From NCBI GenBank assembly GCA_965213545.1, contig CBDBZL010000002.1, positions 496,001 to 560,000 of the forward strand: a DNA stretch of 64,000 bases, given 5' to 3'. Position 1 is the stretch's first letter; every line of letters starts with the position of its first letter. The notes beneath the pieces are model-generated. The model ran no database searches and was not told the origin of the DNA. It was given only the letters and a program-made list of their open reading frames with translations. Source of the stretch: CBDBZL01 sp965213545. Lineage in GTDB: Bacteria > Pseudomonadota > Alphaproteobacteria > Sphingomonadales > Sphingomonadaceae. Below are positions 62,773 to 64,000 of this stretch, in pieces. The translations under genes and the position numbers were made by a program.

Positions 62773-64000
62773 CGCCGCATGAGCCTATCGATCCACATGT
62801 GCCAGCGACGACGATATCGATCGCCACGCCACGGCATCAGACGCAGACCGTCATCGCTGCGGCTGCGGTAATAGTTGGGCACGGGATGGAAATTGCGCAT
62901 TCGCAAGTGAAACACATCGTGCGCGGAACCGGCCTGCGGCGGAACGATCCATCGCCAGTCGCCGGCAACGCGGCGCCCTGCCGCCTGTTCTCAGCCATGG
63001 AACCTCATATATTGCTCGGCCGCCGCATGATGGTCGAGCATGGTTACGCCCGCCGCCGAGAACGAGTTCAGGACCGCCCGGTTGAGCTCGGTCAATGTTT
63101 CGTCCTTCCATAGCGGATTGGCGGTGCCGGTTTCGATCCGCATCGCATGTGCGGCTTCATTTAGAAGGTCATAGCGTTTCGCATCGGCGAAATTGCGCGA
63201 GGCGATCTCGGTGCCGACATAGAACCCGTTGAACGGCGCGCATGGGTAGTCGATGCCGCCGATGGTAAGGATCATGCTGCTGACGATGGGCACCGTGTAC
63301 CAGCGCAGTTCGAGCGCATCGAGGCCGCTGTTCGACGGATGGCGGATAGGAATTTCGCGCATCGCCCGGGGATCGGGGTCGAAGCGAAGCCGCCGGTCGT
63401 CCTTGTCGCGCAGGAACCACGGCAGGATGTCGAACCGGCCGGGTTCACCGCGCGGCTTCCATCCCATCGATTGCGCAATCCGGGTGGTCTCGATGTTCTG
63501 CCGGTCGCCCAATATCGTGTTTCCGGGCATGTGATGGCAGGCATATTGGGTTATCTGTTCGCTTTCGATCCAAATGGGCAACGACCGCCCCTCGACCGGC
63601 TGGAAAACCGAGATGATCGAGCGAATGCGGCCATCGCAATTGGCATCGCGCAAATGCTGGTCCATGCGGGATGCCACAGCGCCGGGTTCGGTGATGCTGC
63701 GGCAATCCACCACCTCGAGGCTTTCCCACAAAAGCCGTCCCACGCACCGGCCATGATTGCGCCAGGCAACCCGCGCGCCATAGGCGAGTTCTTCTGGTGT
63801 ATGCCGATAGAAGCCATGTCTCGCCAAGTCGCGGCGGACCTCTACTAGGCGAGTGCCACGCTCGGCATCACTTGCCCCGGTCGCTTCGCAATAGCCTGTT
63901 ACGAAGCATTTGGCCTCGGCCAGCCGTTCCCGTCGCGAGATCCGCCTGAGCCGGCGATGGAGCGGATTGCCGGCGGAAGCTTCGGCAAAGCGCAGGCGCG
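62742..64000 (-). pseudogene. nos: bacterial nitric oxide synthase oxygenase, interrupted by in-frame TGA and cut at window edge
   Basis: The reading frame enters at 64000, is open to a TGA at 62991-62993 and continues in the same frame to a TAA at 62742-62744. It matches bacterial nitric oxide synthase oxygenase (L-arginine to citrulline plus NO). The haem-ligand Cys is encoded at 63744-63746 (WRNHGRCVGR); the arginine-binding Glu is in FNGFYVGTEIASRN. Beyond the TGA, conserved C-terminal NOS sequence resumes (VAGDWRWIVPP, then HDVF and PNYY), including the pterin/dimer region. A simple nonsense mutation, recoding or a sequence error are all possible. No reductase domain is seen. The true start lies beyond the window. 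Confidence 0.85.

Noticed and set aside
62991..62993. TGA in the NOS frame as a selenocysteine codon
   Set aside because: No Sec is known at this NOS position, the site is not catalytic, and I saw no convincing SECIS-like hairpin just downstream. Nonsense mutation or sequence error is simpler.
1..64000. Prophage, transposon or integrative element boundaries
   Set aside because: No integrase, transposase, terminal repeats or tRNA target was found, and base composition is even across the catabolic regions.

Overview
The window is GC-rich, tightly packed DNA, most likely from a sphingomonad-type alphaproteobacterium. Three large TonB-dependent receptors, an IorA/IorB pair of the proteobacterial type, many 1-4 bp gene overlaps (ATGA, TAATG, GTGA) and a catabolic gene mix point this way. 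No rRNA, tRNA, insertion sequence, integrase or CRISPR array was seen.

Layout. (1) 1-12022: aromatic acid catabolism. It holds a partial pobA, a fused hydratase/3-hydroxyacyl-CoA dehydrogenase, glutaryl-CoA dehydrogenase, and a nearly gapless operon (4058-11982) for aerobic anthranilate breakdown through anthraniloyl-CoA: the monooxygenase/reductase fusion AbmA, SDR, MarR regulator, crotonase, acyl-CoA dehydrogenase, thioesterase, RidA protein and CoA ligase AbmG. The operon ends in a perfect 13-bp-stem hairpin. (2) 12134-25789: a flavin monooxygenase, a LysR regulator, and a ten-gene operon pairing a NicC-like hydroxylase and NicX-like ring-cleaving dioxygenase with lactonase, hydrolase, cyclase, indolepyruvate:ferredoxin oxidoreductase (IorAB) and GPH transporter genes. 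This looks like a ring-cleavage pathway whose substrate I cannot name. (3) 25912-49483: an outer-membrane-uptake and catabolism island with three TonB receptors, three DHDPS-superfamily aldolases, two NmrA-type reductases, two acyl-CoA dehydrogenases with Asp in place of the catalytic Glu, aldehyde dehydrogenase, GMC dehydrogenase with its small subunit, cytochrome b561, DoxX, cupin and metallo-hydrolase genes. (4) 49694-52430: kynA-kynB-kynU, turning tryptophan into anthranilate, the substrate of region 1. (5) 52707-60173: a response regulator, a TPR-containing hybrid histidine kinase, a subtilase autotransporter with 14-residue repeats, and an EAL phosphodiesterase. (6) 60469-64000: a Tat-exported M24 protein, a glycosyltransferase, and a bacterial nitric oxide synthase oxygenase interrupted by one in-frame TGA.

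How it fits together. Regions 1 and 4 make a near-complete tryptophan > kynurenine > anthranilate > anthraniloyl-CoA > central metabolism route. The regions between them look dedicated to other, probably (hetero)aromatic, substrates. The observations most worth following are the interrupted nitric oxide synthase, the NicC/NicX/IorAB operon, and the duplicated receptor/aldolase/dehydrogenase modules.
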